Positions 47,901 to 59,161 of a stretch of 64,000 nucleotides of DNA are shown here, in pieces. The position numbers were made by a program, and so were the translations under genes. The stretch is from Cenococcum geophilum 1.58 (taxonomy: Eukaryota; Ascomycota; Dothideomycetes; Gloniales; Gloniaceae): the NCBI GenBank assembly GCA_001692895.1, contig KV748191.1:1674001-1738000 (forward strand), given 5' to 3'. Position 1 is the first letter of the stretch. Each line of letters opens with the position of its first letter. The notes beneath the pieces are model-generated. The model was given only the letters and a program-made list of their open reading frames with translations, was not told the DNA's origin and searched no databases.

Positions 47901-49668
47901 TCCGTCTGTTGGTTTCTCGAGGTCTACTGTCAATTGGTAGGTAGTTCGAGATGTTATTAGTTATTTAAAGGTACGCTATAGAGTTAATAGGCGTATTCGA
48001 ATACTTAGATTTAATTAAGGATATTGCTGTAAGTAGCAGATATCTAGGATCGATTAAGAACTTGTAGGAATGCTATTATAACTTAGTATATTAAATTGTT
48101 GTTAGAGGTATCAAAAGAGGTATTAAGAGGGTACGTGTTAATATTTCGATTCTTATTAGAGGGTTAAAGGTATTAAAGAAAAAGTGCGCTTTAATATTTA
48201 AGTATAGTTATATAAGGGTAAGCTATTATATAGCGTTTAATTTAATGAGATGCTATTAGAGAGCAGATTCGCATATTATTATTTAAGGAGGACTACTGTT
48301 AAGTAGTAGGTAGTTTAAGGGTAGTTAATAAATGGTATTAAGAGCGTATGTACTAAGGCGTACGTGTTAATATTTTAATTCTTATTAACGATTGGCAAGA
48401 TATACTTTTGTAATAGTAGGCTGTCTCGTTTATAGAAGGTTGTATAAAAGGCTATTAAGAGAAACGTGTTAATAGTTTATAAGAGGTTATAGAGATAAAT
48501 AGGCTCATCTATAGAGCTGTTAGAGAGTGCCATAAATTAAAATAATTCTCCTAATCTGTTCTCCTAATTAAGAGTGCTATAAATTACTTAAATTCTCCCC
48601 TAGGTTCCTAGTACCCCTATATATAAAATGCAGATATATTTAGCCGTAAGATTAAGGGACTACTTAGGTCAATAGTAAGGTTTAGGTTAATCACATATGG
48701 TGGTTATTAATAAGAACTTAATAGGTGTCTATAAGGGCGTTTATAGATAAGTTAGAGAGTCGTGTTGTAGGTATATTAGCGCAATAGGTTATTAGGTTTA
48801 GGGTTTTAGGGTAGCAGTATAGTACTAACAAGTTCTTCCTAATTAATTTTGTCTCTCCTTATACAGCTTAGTATTAATTAGGGTAGTTATTATAGCGTAG
48901 TCTATGCTAGAGGATATAGGTAGGATTTGTTCTAGAGGACTTCGCGGACAATATATACCTACCGCCTAATGGCACGGCGCGGGTTATAAGTTAGCTTATT
49001 TTAGCCGTTGGCCTGAACCTAATGCATACTAGAGGACTTCGCGGATAATATATACCTACCGCCTAATAGCACAGCTCGGGTTATATCTTAGCTTATCTTA
49101 GCCAATACTGCGGGATTAGTACTAGGCTTAGTAACAGGATTACTATATTATTCTCCGCAGTACTAGGCTAAGTCTTAACCGAGGTCGTCTCTATAGCTCG
49201 TATAACTCTATATTAGTTAAAAAGGTTAGGGGGGTAAGATATTCTTACCTTCCTAGGTAGTTGTCCTTATCTATAGGAGACCTTCTAGCTGCTTAAATAC
49301 CGGCTCCTAGTATTAATGATAGTAACTTAACGCGTTAACGATGCGTAGCTAGGGGTGTTTAACGCGTGTCCCCTTAGAACACGTGGAATGGGGGTAGGAG
49401 ATTATCCAGGCCTTTCCAGGCGAGGTAAAGAGGGAGCTCTAAATAAATGAAGTCCCCCCTAGGTGGGTAAGCTTAGTATAATGTTACGGCTTGTACAAAT
49501 GCCTCTAAACCGAAGCTTATAGAATACTGTATTATAAAGATACTAAGCTAAGGAGCAGAAGAAGGTTAAGAAAAGGATACGTCTATATATACAAGCCAAG
49601 TCTCCAAGCGAGCCCCTAACTAGGCTGCATGTAGATGTCGCATAGGGCGGTGCCCCAGCGCCATTATA
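44993..49668 (-). mobile_element. Non-autonomous LTR retrotransposon (LARD-like), 4676 bp
   Basis: Two 187-bp LTRs (44993-45179 and 49482-49668) have TGTTACGG ... CCGTTACA ends and an exact 5-bp target duplication TCTAT (44988-44992 and 49669-49673). A minus-strand polypurine tract (AGAAGAGGGGGG) adjoins 45180, so it lies on the minus strand. The 4.3-kb interior has no gag or pol domain in any frame I could follow. It consists of many diverged short modules, so it is a large retrotransposon derivative that would depend on another element's proteins. Confidence 0.88.
45180..49481. repeat. LARD interior: dispersed modular repeats
   Basis: Three module types recur many times: a half like AGGCGTATCGGCACGA, a half like GTAGTAGTACGGTGCTAGCG, and TATAGGCAGAGCAGCAAGG. 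A ~250-bp block at about 45370-45660 recurs at about 47210-47420, including GGCGCGCCCTAAGC. A ~60-bp block at 48933-48995 recurs at 49030-49090. Modules are shared with 11060-11320. The open frame at complement 47710-47898 lies in modules and is not supported as a gene. Confidence 0.75.
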
Positions 49669-49673
49669 TCTAT

Positions 49674-49855
49674 TTAGAGACTAATTGCTAGTTCTTCTCT
49701 AGAGGGGAACTAGCTTCCTATATATTTCTTTTAAAACGCTAGTAAAACCTTTTACCTCTAACCTATTTAACTATGTCTTCTGGAATATAGATAGGATATA
49801 GATAAAACCTCCTACCGTCTTATTAGATATATATCTCCCAGGGGATTCCGTTATA
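49674..49855 (-). repeat. Remaining part of the D 5' LTR
   Basis: Continues the LTR begun at 44856 after the LARD-like insertion and its duplication. It ends CCGTTATA at 49855. Confidence 0.88.
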
Positions 49856-52800
49856 AAGATCTTCCCTTAAGCTAGAAATGCTAGAGAAATATATTAATAC
49901 GTCTAACTAGGGAACTAACTAGAACCCTTCCGGAAGACCACTGGCCTATAATTAGTATAGTAGCGGTATATAGACTGCTTATAAGCTAAGTAGGCCTACC
50001 CCTTTAGGTAATCTAAGCTAATTACTAACTTAAGACCTAAGCCTATATTAGCTACTAGTACTAATACTATCTCTATAGTAAGAGCCTCCTTAAGCCTAAG
50101 TTTAGAAGGTTAAGAGCCCTATACTAATCTCCTTTAAGATAGATATTGGGAAGCTGTTATAAGGCTCTTAGAAGCTATATAGGAGGAAGCTACTAATAAA
50201 TATATTAGAACCCTTTAAGGGTAAATTTAAATCTAGTAGGGTTTAATCTAAGCTAGGTAAATTCTTTTATAACCTAGTTAAGGCTAAGGGCTTTCTAGGA
50301 GCTACCTAGTACCTACTTAAAAAGGTATAGAAGACTTAGAGAGTTATCTACACTATAAATAGAAAAAGGATATAGACTAACTGGCTAAGGCCTTTAGTAG
50401 TTTAGAACTCTGCTATAGACCTAACGCCTAGCAGTTAGACAATTGGGTTTATAAGGTAGATAACTTCTTTACAATGCTAATAATATAAGATAATACCAAA
50501 GAGCGTATATACTGGATTATTAGTAAGATTAAAGACTAATTACTAAACTAGATCGCACTTAATTAGCTTAATAAAGAGTAAATTACTATATAGCTATAGC
50601 TATAAACCTTTCTAAAGAAATAGACTTAAGATCCGTATATTATATAATATAATAATATAGAGCTATTCTAGAATGGGATATAGCTAGACCGCCATAACTT
50701 CCGCTAGTTTATAAATTTTATAGAAACTTATGCTTAGTAGATAAATCTAAAGCCCTTTAAAAATAAGGACAGTAGCATTTATAAAAAGGAGAAGATTGGG
50801 TTTATTTGGGCTAAAATTAAGTTAGTAATTTATAACAAAATAAAGTACGTAGGAGCCCTATTACAGATTATTATATATACAGATTTTAAATAAGTAGTTT
50901 TAAACGTTAAAGATATAGTAAGGAACTAGACCTCTTCTAGTAGGAAGCTAGGGGGTTACTAAAAGCGTAGGCACTTTAGTAGTAATATAGAGCAAACCTA
51001 ACCTTTAAAGAAGCCGTTCTTAAAGAGAATTTTAAAAAGGTTAAAGTTAGGAACCTTAAATAACGGAAAAGACTCCTATGGCCAACCTAATACCTATCTG
51101 GCACCTTTACAGGAATACTTTAAAAAGTTAAGAGAAAACTCTAGAGGTAGATTTTATTAGAAAAATTAATAGGGTAATAATTATACTAATAACTAAAAGA
51201 AAGCCCTAGTTATAGATCTTTTCTAGCTATAACTAGGGCAAGATATAAAAGGAGAGACTCTCTATATTACTATTAAGCTAAAAATAACACTCTCTATAGG
51301 TAAGGTATAATAGTTCTAAGTACTATACAATAGCGGCGCTGAAATTAATCTTATACAATATAATTTGATAAAAGAGTATAAACTTATCCTATTGTAAAGG
51401 TGGCGGAAACCTATTATAGGCTTCCTAGATAAGTATTAAATTAAACTATATAGTACTTATAAGCTTATAGTATTAGCGGCCGATATATATAACCGCATTA
51501 AGGTGGTTAGCCTATAACCCTTTTAGGCGGCTAACTTTATAGGTTATAACCTTATCCTTAAATACCTTTAGCTTATAGAAGTAGATCTTAAAATACGCTT
51601 TAAAATAGGAGCCTTTAAATAGTAGAATAATAAAGATTTGGAAGGGCGTATATTACTAATAAGCCTAAAGGATATTCTAGAGAATATAGCCCTAGGCGAA
51701 ATAGTATACGCTTTATACCTAAAGGAGTATTAGATCTAACCCTTATTTAATAATAAAATGGGTATAAAGCCTAGTATAGGTAATAACCCCTCTATAATAA
51801 AGACCCTATAGGGAACTACTAGATAAATCGCGGAGATATTATAAAGAGGCGGTAATTTTAAAGATCTTATAAGATACTTTAACCGCTATAGGTTACTCTA
51901 GCTTAAGTAATACGTAGAGAGTATGCTTTAATATCTTAAACATTATATTAAATAATTTCCTACCCTCTACTGGCTACTATATGTAACGGTTTAATGTATA
52001 GTGGTAACTATGTATAAGTAACCACTATAGCGCACAACGCTGCCTATAAGTATTCTAAGGGAGCTTTAGGACCTACCCAATAATAATATAGAGGATAAAC
52101 GCGACCCCAATTTGTTAAATATTTTAGCGGGCCTAAGAGACCTATTAAGGGTATTTTTAGGTAGGAGAGCTAAAGTCCTACTATAAAACTTAGAGTACAA
52201 TTATATAATTAATCTAAAAGAAGGTAAACAACTACTAAACCTTTCTATTTATAACCTCTTATATAAAGAGCTTAAGATCCTACAGGAGTACCTTAATAGC
52301 TTACTAGAAAAGGGATAAATCTAGCCTAGTAAGTCGCCGGTAGATGCGCTAATTCTCTTTATCTTAAAACCAGATAGGACTATAAGGCTATACGTAGACT
52401 ATCGCGGTCTTAATAAGATTATAATTAAGAACCGTTACCTACTACTACTAGTTAGTGAAATGCTAGATTAACTATTTAGGGCGAAGATCTTTATAAAGCT
52501 AGATTTATAAGACGCCTATTATAGGCTCTGTATTAAAGAAGGGGATAAATAAAAGACTGCTTTTAAGACCTAATACGGCCACTTTAAGTATCTAGTAATG
52601 CCTTTTAGACTAGCTAATACGCCTATGACATTCTAATTATATATTTACAGAGCCTTAGGGGGACTAGTTAACCGTATATACGTCGTCTATTTAAATAATA
52701 TCTTAATCTACTTAGAAGACGAGGATTAATACAAGTAATACATCCGCGAAGTACTAGAATGTTTAGATAATTAGGGCCTCTACGCTAAGGCGTTAAAGTA

Positions 52801-55655
52801 TATCTTTAATACTAAGTAGGTCGAGTTCCTAGGTTATATTATAATGCCTATAGGTATAGTTATAGACTTAATATAGGTGTAGACGATCTAGGAGTGGCCG
52901 GAGCTAGAGAGCTACTAAGATATTTAAGTGTTTTTAGGCTTTGCCAATTTCTATAGGCGCTTTATCTATAACTACTTAGACGTCGCCTAATACCTATTTA
53001 ATTATATTGCGAAAGCTTTCTAAGACCTAACCTAAGGAGTAAAAAGCTTAAAGGCGGTAAGGAAGAAAACTAAAAAGGGACTAACTAAATGGTATAAGCT
53101 ATAGTTATAGCCTAAAAAGGTTTAGGAGGCCTTTTAGGAACTTCGCGTAAAGTTTATAAAAGCTTTATTGCTACGGCATTTTAACCTAGATTAGCTATTA
53201 ATAATAATCACTAATATATTAAATTTTACCTTTATTAGTATTTTACTATAACCTAATAGGTATCTAAACGCTACCCAGCTCTATTAAAGACCAGTAATAT
53301 TTTATAATAGAAAATTCTAGGGACCTAAAGTTAGGTATTATACTCATAATAAGGAACTGCTGGCTATAATCGACTACTTTAAATAGTAGTAACACTACCT
53401 TAAGCACGCGAGCTATACCACTTATGTACTCTTAGATTACTATAATTTACGCTACTTTATAACTATAAAGGAGCTTATACCTTAATAAGCTAGATAAGTA
53501 GAGGAGCTTACGCGATTTAATTTTAAGATTAAATATAAGCTAGGGGAAAATAACCCTGCTAATAGACCGTTATGACGGCTAGACTATACTAAAGGCTTTA
53601 AAACGGGAGAAGGAAAATAGATAATAGATATCTTACTCCCTATATTATAGAATAAGCTTTAGGTATAGGATGCTTAAGTATTTATAGCTCTATATACTAA
53701 GTCTTAGGCGGTATAAGCCCTATTAGTTTCTACTAATATTCTAGCTAGTACCTAGTCCGTTACTAATAAGGGTCTAAATATACCTAAATAGGACGTCCCT
53801 AATATATTCTTAGAACCTAGTAATATACTATCCCTAATTACTAAGCTATCCCCTTAAACTAATAGTAAAGCTATAGAGTAATCAGAACTTAGAGCCCTAT
53901 AATAACTAAAGGACTTTAACCTTATAGCGGCCTTTTTAACGTATATATATTAAAGAGTTATAAGATCTATAGTACTATTTAGTTTTATACTTAGAGTAGT
54001 ATAGAACAAAACAGCTTTTACCTAGGAATTATCTAAAGGGTTAATAGATTTTATCCATAAGGTATAACAGAGGGGCACTTTCTATGCTATTCTTAATGCG
54101 GAAGTAGATCAGAAACGTAACGGAAAGAAAGCTACTAGGCGCTACTATTAGGAACTAGACCCGATAGGCCTACTATATAAAGGTAGCAAGGTTTAGGTGC
54201 TATAAGAAGTAAATCTATAATAGAAGATTCTTATAAAGAATTACGATAATCCCCTAGGCGGCTACTATAGTTAAGCAAAGATAGTAGAATTACTTTAGCG
54301 TAAATACTATTGGTTAAGGCTTAATTAGGAAGTAAAGGAGTATATTAGCTATTGCGAGAAGTGTTAAGTATATAAGATCTATAGGCATAAGCCATAGGGT
54401 CTACTTAAATTAGTTCCCCCCACTAGTAAGCTATAGCGATATTACGCTATAGACTTTATTACAGATCTCCCGCTATTTAAAGATAGCTAAGGATAAATAT
54501 ACGATTTGGTCCTTATACTTATTAATAGGTTTTTAAAGTACGTTTAATACCTTCCCGTTAATAAGATAATTAACGTACTAGAGCTTACCAACCTAATTAA
54601 GGAGAAATGCTTTCTTAAAGTAGATTAGCTATACTCTATTATTACTAATAGGGGCAGCGTTTTTATAAGCTAATACTGGTCGGACCTATGCTTCTATTTA
54701 AAGATAGACCACCGTTATAGTACGGCTTTTTATTTATAGATGGATAGATAAATAGAACGCTAGAACTAGGAACTAGAGTCTTACCTATAAATGTATTTAA
54801 ACTACTAGTAAGATAATTAGTATAAGCTACTTCCGTACGCGGAGTACGCTTACAATTTAAAGCAATATTTATTATATTAGTTTGCACCAATCTAGATTAC
54901 CTATAGCGTTTAACTATTAGGGTTTAATAGTATACCTATTAATTACTAGCTAAGGCCGTATAATTAGTTATAGGATCCTACTAGGAAGTCTAAGAATATC
55001 TATTAAAGAGTATAAGGATACCTCTAAAAATAGGAGGAGTAATAGAAGTATATAAAGTAGAGCATACAAGATGCCTAAGAGTAGTAGAGACTTTAGTATA
55101 ACCGTAAGTACTAGGATAAGTATTTTAGAGTAAATAATAAGGTTTTATTATATTTAACAAATATTAAAACCTATTAAGTATTAAAGAAGCTTAATATAAG
55201 ATACCTAGGTCCCTTCTAAATTAAGGAACGAATTAGTAAGCTAGCCTACTATCTCTAGCTACCCCTATCTATGGCCTATATATATTTAGTATTTTATATA
55301 AACCTACTAGAGCTATAGCGCAGACTACTATTAGAAAAGAATTTCCGCCTAGGCCTAATTAAACACCCTAAGGTAGTAGGCGAGTGGTATAAGGTTAAAG
55401 CTATACTATACTATAAGTCTATTAAGAACAAGCTTTAATATAAAGTTAAATAGCTAGGCTAGCCCATTAAGGACTCTATATAGAAACTGGAGGATTACCT
55501 TAATTATTATAAAGATATTTTAAAAGAATATTGGGGCTAAGGTCTATAATCTACAAATCGTAGAAAGCGCTCTAATACTATAGTATTATTGCGACCTATA
55601 AAGAAAGCTCGTAAAAAGAGTAAATAGGTTAAATTGGATATAGAATAAATAAGCT
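49856..55655 (+). pseudogene. P2 gag-pol remnant
   Basis: It continues the gag begun at 19059. Domains in order: gag to about 51200; protease near 51330 reading YNSGAEINLI, where the Asp of DSG has become Asn; RT with YLNNIL at 52688-52705; RNase H ~53150-53500; integrase with IDFITDLP at about 54447 and the ERQNQELESYLQMYLNY segment at about 54750-54800; and a chromodomain at 55390-55540 (YKVKWLGWPI, then W.LEDYLN). Stops are TAA/TAG. Minus-strand frames at 54663-54890 and the equivalent at 58129-58353 are antisense shadows of integrase. Confidence 0.9.
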
Positions 55656-57903
55656 CCAGAAACTATAGGGATAGGGCTATAACCTAAGGCAGGACGGGTC
55701 CTTAGCCTTTTTACGTATATAGTATAGAGTTAATAGGGCATTTTACTAGAATTGTATTTCTATTTATTAATCTATACTAGGAATATTATTCCTAGGGCTT
55801 CTAAGCCCTTCTTAAAAGCCTTTTAAGGCCTTCCTAAGCACCTAATTAAGGTCCTTAATTACTACTATATATAAGAACAAATCCTAAATACCTAATCTAA
55901 AAAGCCACTATGCCTTATCCTTAGGAGTAGGATTAGTATCTATTGGCCCTCTAAGGGATGGCTAATAAGAATGAGATTTAGAACCCTTAGTAGGGGTATA
56001 GGTAGGTATAAAAACAGGGGTAGGACGATAAGGTATAGCTAGAGTAGAGACTCTTAAACGCTTAACACTAATATTAGGTCCAAACTAATACTAATAAAGC
56101 TCTTAGGGAGTAAGCTTATAGTTAATAAAGATACGCTTAAGCCTAGAATAAATAGAGACGTTAGCTAGCTAGTATAGTCCAGAACTACTAAGACCTTACT
56201 ATAGTAACTGTTAGTTACCTATCCGCTAAGTACCCGAAGGGTAACCTACCTAATACTATATTATATTATACTCTTTTAAAACTTAACGCGTATACGCGAA
56301 CTCCTTTCTATAGTAGACGGCAACCCTCTTCTTATTACCCCTATCCTACACCCTATCCTTAGTATACTAACCTTACTTTTATATTAGGCGTTACTAGCTA
56401 GCTTACTAAGAATTATAGGCAGTGTAGATAGCCGTAGTATAGTCTTAAATTTGGTTAAGTCGTTTAATATTTACGCTAGAATAAAAGAGAGCCTAGGCAA
56501 TATAGTAGTTAAGGACATTAAAGGAACGTCGCTACTTAGGCCCAGGCTATTAAAGCTTAAAGTTAATAATGGAAATCTATTAAAGAATAGAAAAGCTTAC
56601 CTTAATATAACTACTGCTCTTAGTACGTATATATTAATTATAAGGACTAAAGGTATTAGATCTAACGCAGTACGTCTTATTACAAGCCTCTAAAATCCTA
56701 TTATTAGATTTCTAGTTTTTTTAAAGACGTATAGGCAAAATTATTTAGGTAGGACTAGCACTAGTTACGAGTTAGCGGAGGTTAGGGTTCTATATATAAA
56801 GGTAAGGCTAGAATACGCTATAGAATCTGCTTAGAAGAGTAGTTAGTAGGAGAATAAAGAGGTATATTAAATTATTAATGAAAAAGAAGAAAACCTTAAT
56901 GATATATTAAAGATACGCCTAAAATTAGACGACGGTTAATGGCGAGAAGTAAGGTATTTAAGAAAAGGAGCAGCTTAATAAGTAAGGTATCTTTATACTT
57001 TACCTTCTAATACCCTTCTAGTAAATAGCCGCAACCTTGCTAATATAACTCCGTTATAATAGCGTTATTTAAAAGGAAGGAAATACGAGTATATATTATC
57101 TAACTATTACTTCCTTATAAAAAATAAAGTACGCGGCTAGGGGAAGGCAATTAAAACGTCAATTAAAGACGTATATAGGTTAAATTATACCTAAAACGAT
57201 ACTATAGTATTAAAGAATAACGTTATAGACGTTTTTAATAATCGTATAATAGCTACAGGTGCTATTGCGAAGAGTCCCTCCTATTTACTAGGTAGTAGAG
57301 CTACGCCAAATATACAGTATAGGACTATTAGATTTAAAAGCATATACACTAAATCTTAGGAGATAAGTCTTCTTAATTAACTAATTAATACCTTAACCGC
57401 ATCTAATAGCCTAAGGGCAGATGCGGGAATAATACGTTAGTAATATAGAGGATTATATAAAACGATTATAGATTATATCTTAATAGTTAAAGATAATGGT
57501 AAGCTAAGGCTCTATACGTTAAATCCTATACTAAAAGGTTCTATAGAACTATACTGGAACACTAAATTGCTTATAATACTTATAATTAATTACAGACTGG
57601 CATAAAGGCTTAGAAGTAGAGTTGTATAAAAATCCCTATATTAGCTTAGGTAGTCACTAGCATACTTCTAGTAGGCTTTTAATAGGTCTTTTAGTAATTC
57701 TTATATCTTTTCTCTAGTTATGTTTTTTCCTTATTAAGGTTTTTTAGGAGTTTAAAGTAGGGGTTAGATAGATAGATAATATATAGTGGTATACCGATAC
57801 TTCTCTAATATCTCTTTAAACCTCTTCTAGGACGAGCCCTTATAATCTCCCTATTATAAGGTAATGGCGATTAGGGGCTAACCGTAAGAAGGGGGGGGGG
57901 TAA
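55656..57903. other. P2 extra 3' region with two decayed divergent reading frames
   Basis: 2.2 kb between the chromodomain and the 3' LTR, more than a Gypsy 3' UTR needs. Minus strand, about 56380-55900: a frame interrupted only by TAA/TAG, with readable pieces such as KKRVAVYYRKEFAYTR and LRVSTLAIPYRPTPVF. Plus strand, about 56451-57730: a frame of roughly 420 codons with only TAA/TAG stops and no TGA, with pieces such as SYELAEVRVLYIKVRLEYA and TLPSNTLLVNSRNLANITP. I recognise neither. Their collinearity without frameshifts implies former genes, carried by the element or by an insertion within it. Confidence 0.6.
57891..57903 (+). other. Polypurine tract of P2
   Basis: AAGAA followed by ten G and TAA, directly before the 3' LTR at 57904. 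It is the plus-strand priming site typical of LTR retrotransposons and confirms the plus orientation. Confidence 0.85.
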
Positions 57904-58118
57904 TATAAGGGATATTATTGCGGATACCTTAGGTTGCCCTTAGGACAACCCCCAGACGCCCCTTAAATGGTTGCTAGTTATATACTAAAGGCACGTGCCC
58001 GTAGTATATAGTCTCCACAATTATAGAGGCCTTACCTCCTTAAGGATTTGTCTCTCTTACTAATTTATCCTATTTTAATCGTGTCCTTATAGCCCCCTAT
58101 CTATAAGATCCCCTTATA
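57904..58118 (+). repeat. 3' LTR of P2 (215 bp)
   Basis: TATAAGGG ... CCCCTTATA, collinear with 18844-19058, then the target duplication GGTAG at 58119-58123. Confidence 0.93.
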
Positions 58119-58706
58119 GGTAGCGTCTTTATAAGCTAGTACTAGTTAGACCTATACTTCTATTTAAAGATAGACTGCTATTATAGTATAGCTTTCTATT
58201 TATAAATGGACGGGTAAATAAAACGCTAGAACTAAAAACTAGAGTTTTACCTATAAATATATTTAAACTACTAGTAAGATAACTAGTATAAGCTACTTCT
58301 GTATATAGAGTACGCTTATAATTTAAAGTAATACGTATTATATAAGTACGCACTTATTTAGATTATATATAGTGTCTAACTATTTAGGTTTAATAGTATA
58401 CCTAATAATTACTAGCTAAGGCCGTATAATTAGTTATAAAATCCTACTAGGAAGTTTAAGGATATCTACTAAAGAGTATAAGGATACCTTTAGGAATAGA
58501 AGAAGTAATAGAAGTATATAAAGTAAAGCCTATAAAATACCTAAGAGCAGTAGAGACTTTAGTATAACTATAAGTGCTAAAATAAGCATTTTAGAGTACG
58601 CGATAAGGTTCTATTACGTTTAATAAATATTAAAACCCGTTAACTATTAAAGAAGCTTAATATAAGATACCTAGGTCCCTTCTAAATTAAGAAATAAATT
58701 AGTAAG
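58119..58706 (+). pseudogene. P1 integrase remnant (3' continuation)
   Basis: Aligns with P2 54656-55242, picking up precisely where P1 stopped at 18843. It ends at GTAAG, where Copia-2 inserted; P2 continues here with CTAGCC. Confidence 0.88.
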
Positions 58707-59161
58707 TGTCGGTATACTCGCTTTATCAACGTGCACGAATATCACTTGTAGTGGTACGTATGCGGTGTTGAAGTTAGTAGTTGATTGTTTTTACTAGAGG
58801 TAAGGGGTTGCTCCAAGGTTAGGTTAGCTAACCTCGCTATATAGTCCCGTAACCACGTTATATAATTAACGTTCTGACACTAAAGCAACTCTAAAAAGAA
58901 GACTAATCTATACTTTAAAGTTAAGTCTACTTTTAGGCTATTCGTAGTATATACGCAATAGCAACTTTTTACCAAATTCTGCCATATTACTAAATTCTGC
59001 CAAATTCTGACATGTTACCGAATTCTGCCGAATTCTGCTATAATACCGAATTCTGCCAAATTCTGCCAAATTCTGCTGAACCTAACTTCTGCCAACTAAT
59101 TAGGATTTTCCATCCCCGGGATAGAAAATCGCTATTAGCTCGCTTAGTACTAGCGCCAACA
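58707..59161 (-). repeat. 3' LTR of Copia-2 (455 bp)
   Basis: Limits are inferred from TGTCGGTATACTCG at the left and CTAGCGCCAACA at the right; only one LTR is in the window. It contains the tandem AATTCTGCC array and the palindromic module. Confidence 0.65.
58973..59083. repeat. Tandem repeat, unit about CCAAATTCTG
   Basis: About eleven degenerate 9-10-bp units (variants CCGAATTCTG, CTAAATTCTG, some separated by ATATTA or ATGTTA) inside the Copia-2 LTR. Confidence 0.85.

Larger units (their letters stand above)
19462..49855 (-). mobile_element. Gypsy LTR retrotransposon D, minus strand, inserted in P2 gag
   Basis: The LTRs are 19462-19790 (3' LTR for this orientation) and 44856-49855 (5' LTR, containing the LARD-like insertion). 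The target duplication is AAGAT at 19457-19461 and 49856-49860. A purine-rich tract on the minus strand (AGAAAGGAAGGCAAT, next to 19791) fits a 3' polypurine tract. The 5' half of the coding region is 41223-44855 and the 3' half 19791-23167, divided by a LINE. RT shows YLNNII in place of YLDDI, near 42500. Confidence 0.92.
44856..49855 (-). repeat. 5' LTR of D, interrupted by the LARD-like element
   Basis: The LTR sequence is 44856-44992 and 49674-49855. Together these match the 329-bp 3' LTR at 19462-19790. Confidence 0.88.
18844..58118 (+). mobile_element. Gypsy LTR retrotransposon P2, inserted in P1, itself split by element D
   Basis: The boundaries are two 215-bp LTRs (18844-19058 and 57904-58118), flanked by the same 5-bp target duplication GGTAG (18839-18843 and 58119-58123). 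The plus-strand body is 19059-19461 and 49856-57903, separated by element D. A polypurine tract with ten consecutive G (57891-57900) directly precedes the 3' LTR. Coding remnants run from gag to a chromodomain at about 55390-55540, which places it with chromoviral Gypsy elements. RT has YLNN in place of YLDD (52688-52699). Confidence 0.93.
13458..58706 (+). mobile_element. Gypsy LTR retrotransposon P1 (outermost), split and truncated
   Basis: The plus-strand element begins with a 195-bp 5' LTR (13458-13652) and continues as gag, protease, RT, RNase H and integrase remnants to 18843. It is interrupted by a second copy of its own family (P2, 18844-58118). It resumes at 58119-58706 in the integrase, exactly where the P2 sequence around 54655 predicts. 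At 58706 it is cut by the Copia-2 insertion, so its 3' LTR is outside the window. RT has YLDN instead of YLDD (16902-16913), and the frames are full of TAA/TAG. Confidence 0.9.

Noticed and set aside
54663-58353. Two similar minus-strand frames of 75 and 74 codons (54663-54890, 58129-58353)
   Set aside because: They look conserved because both are antisense to the same integrase segment in P2 and P1. The plus strand reads ERQNQELE-type integrase.
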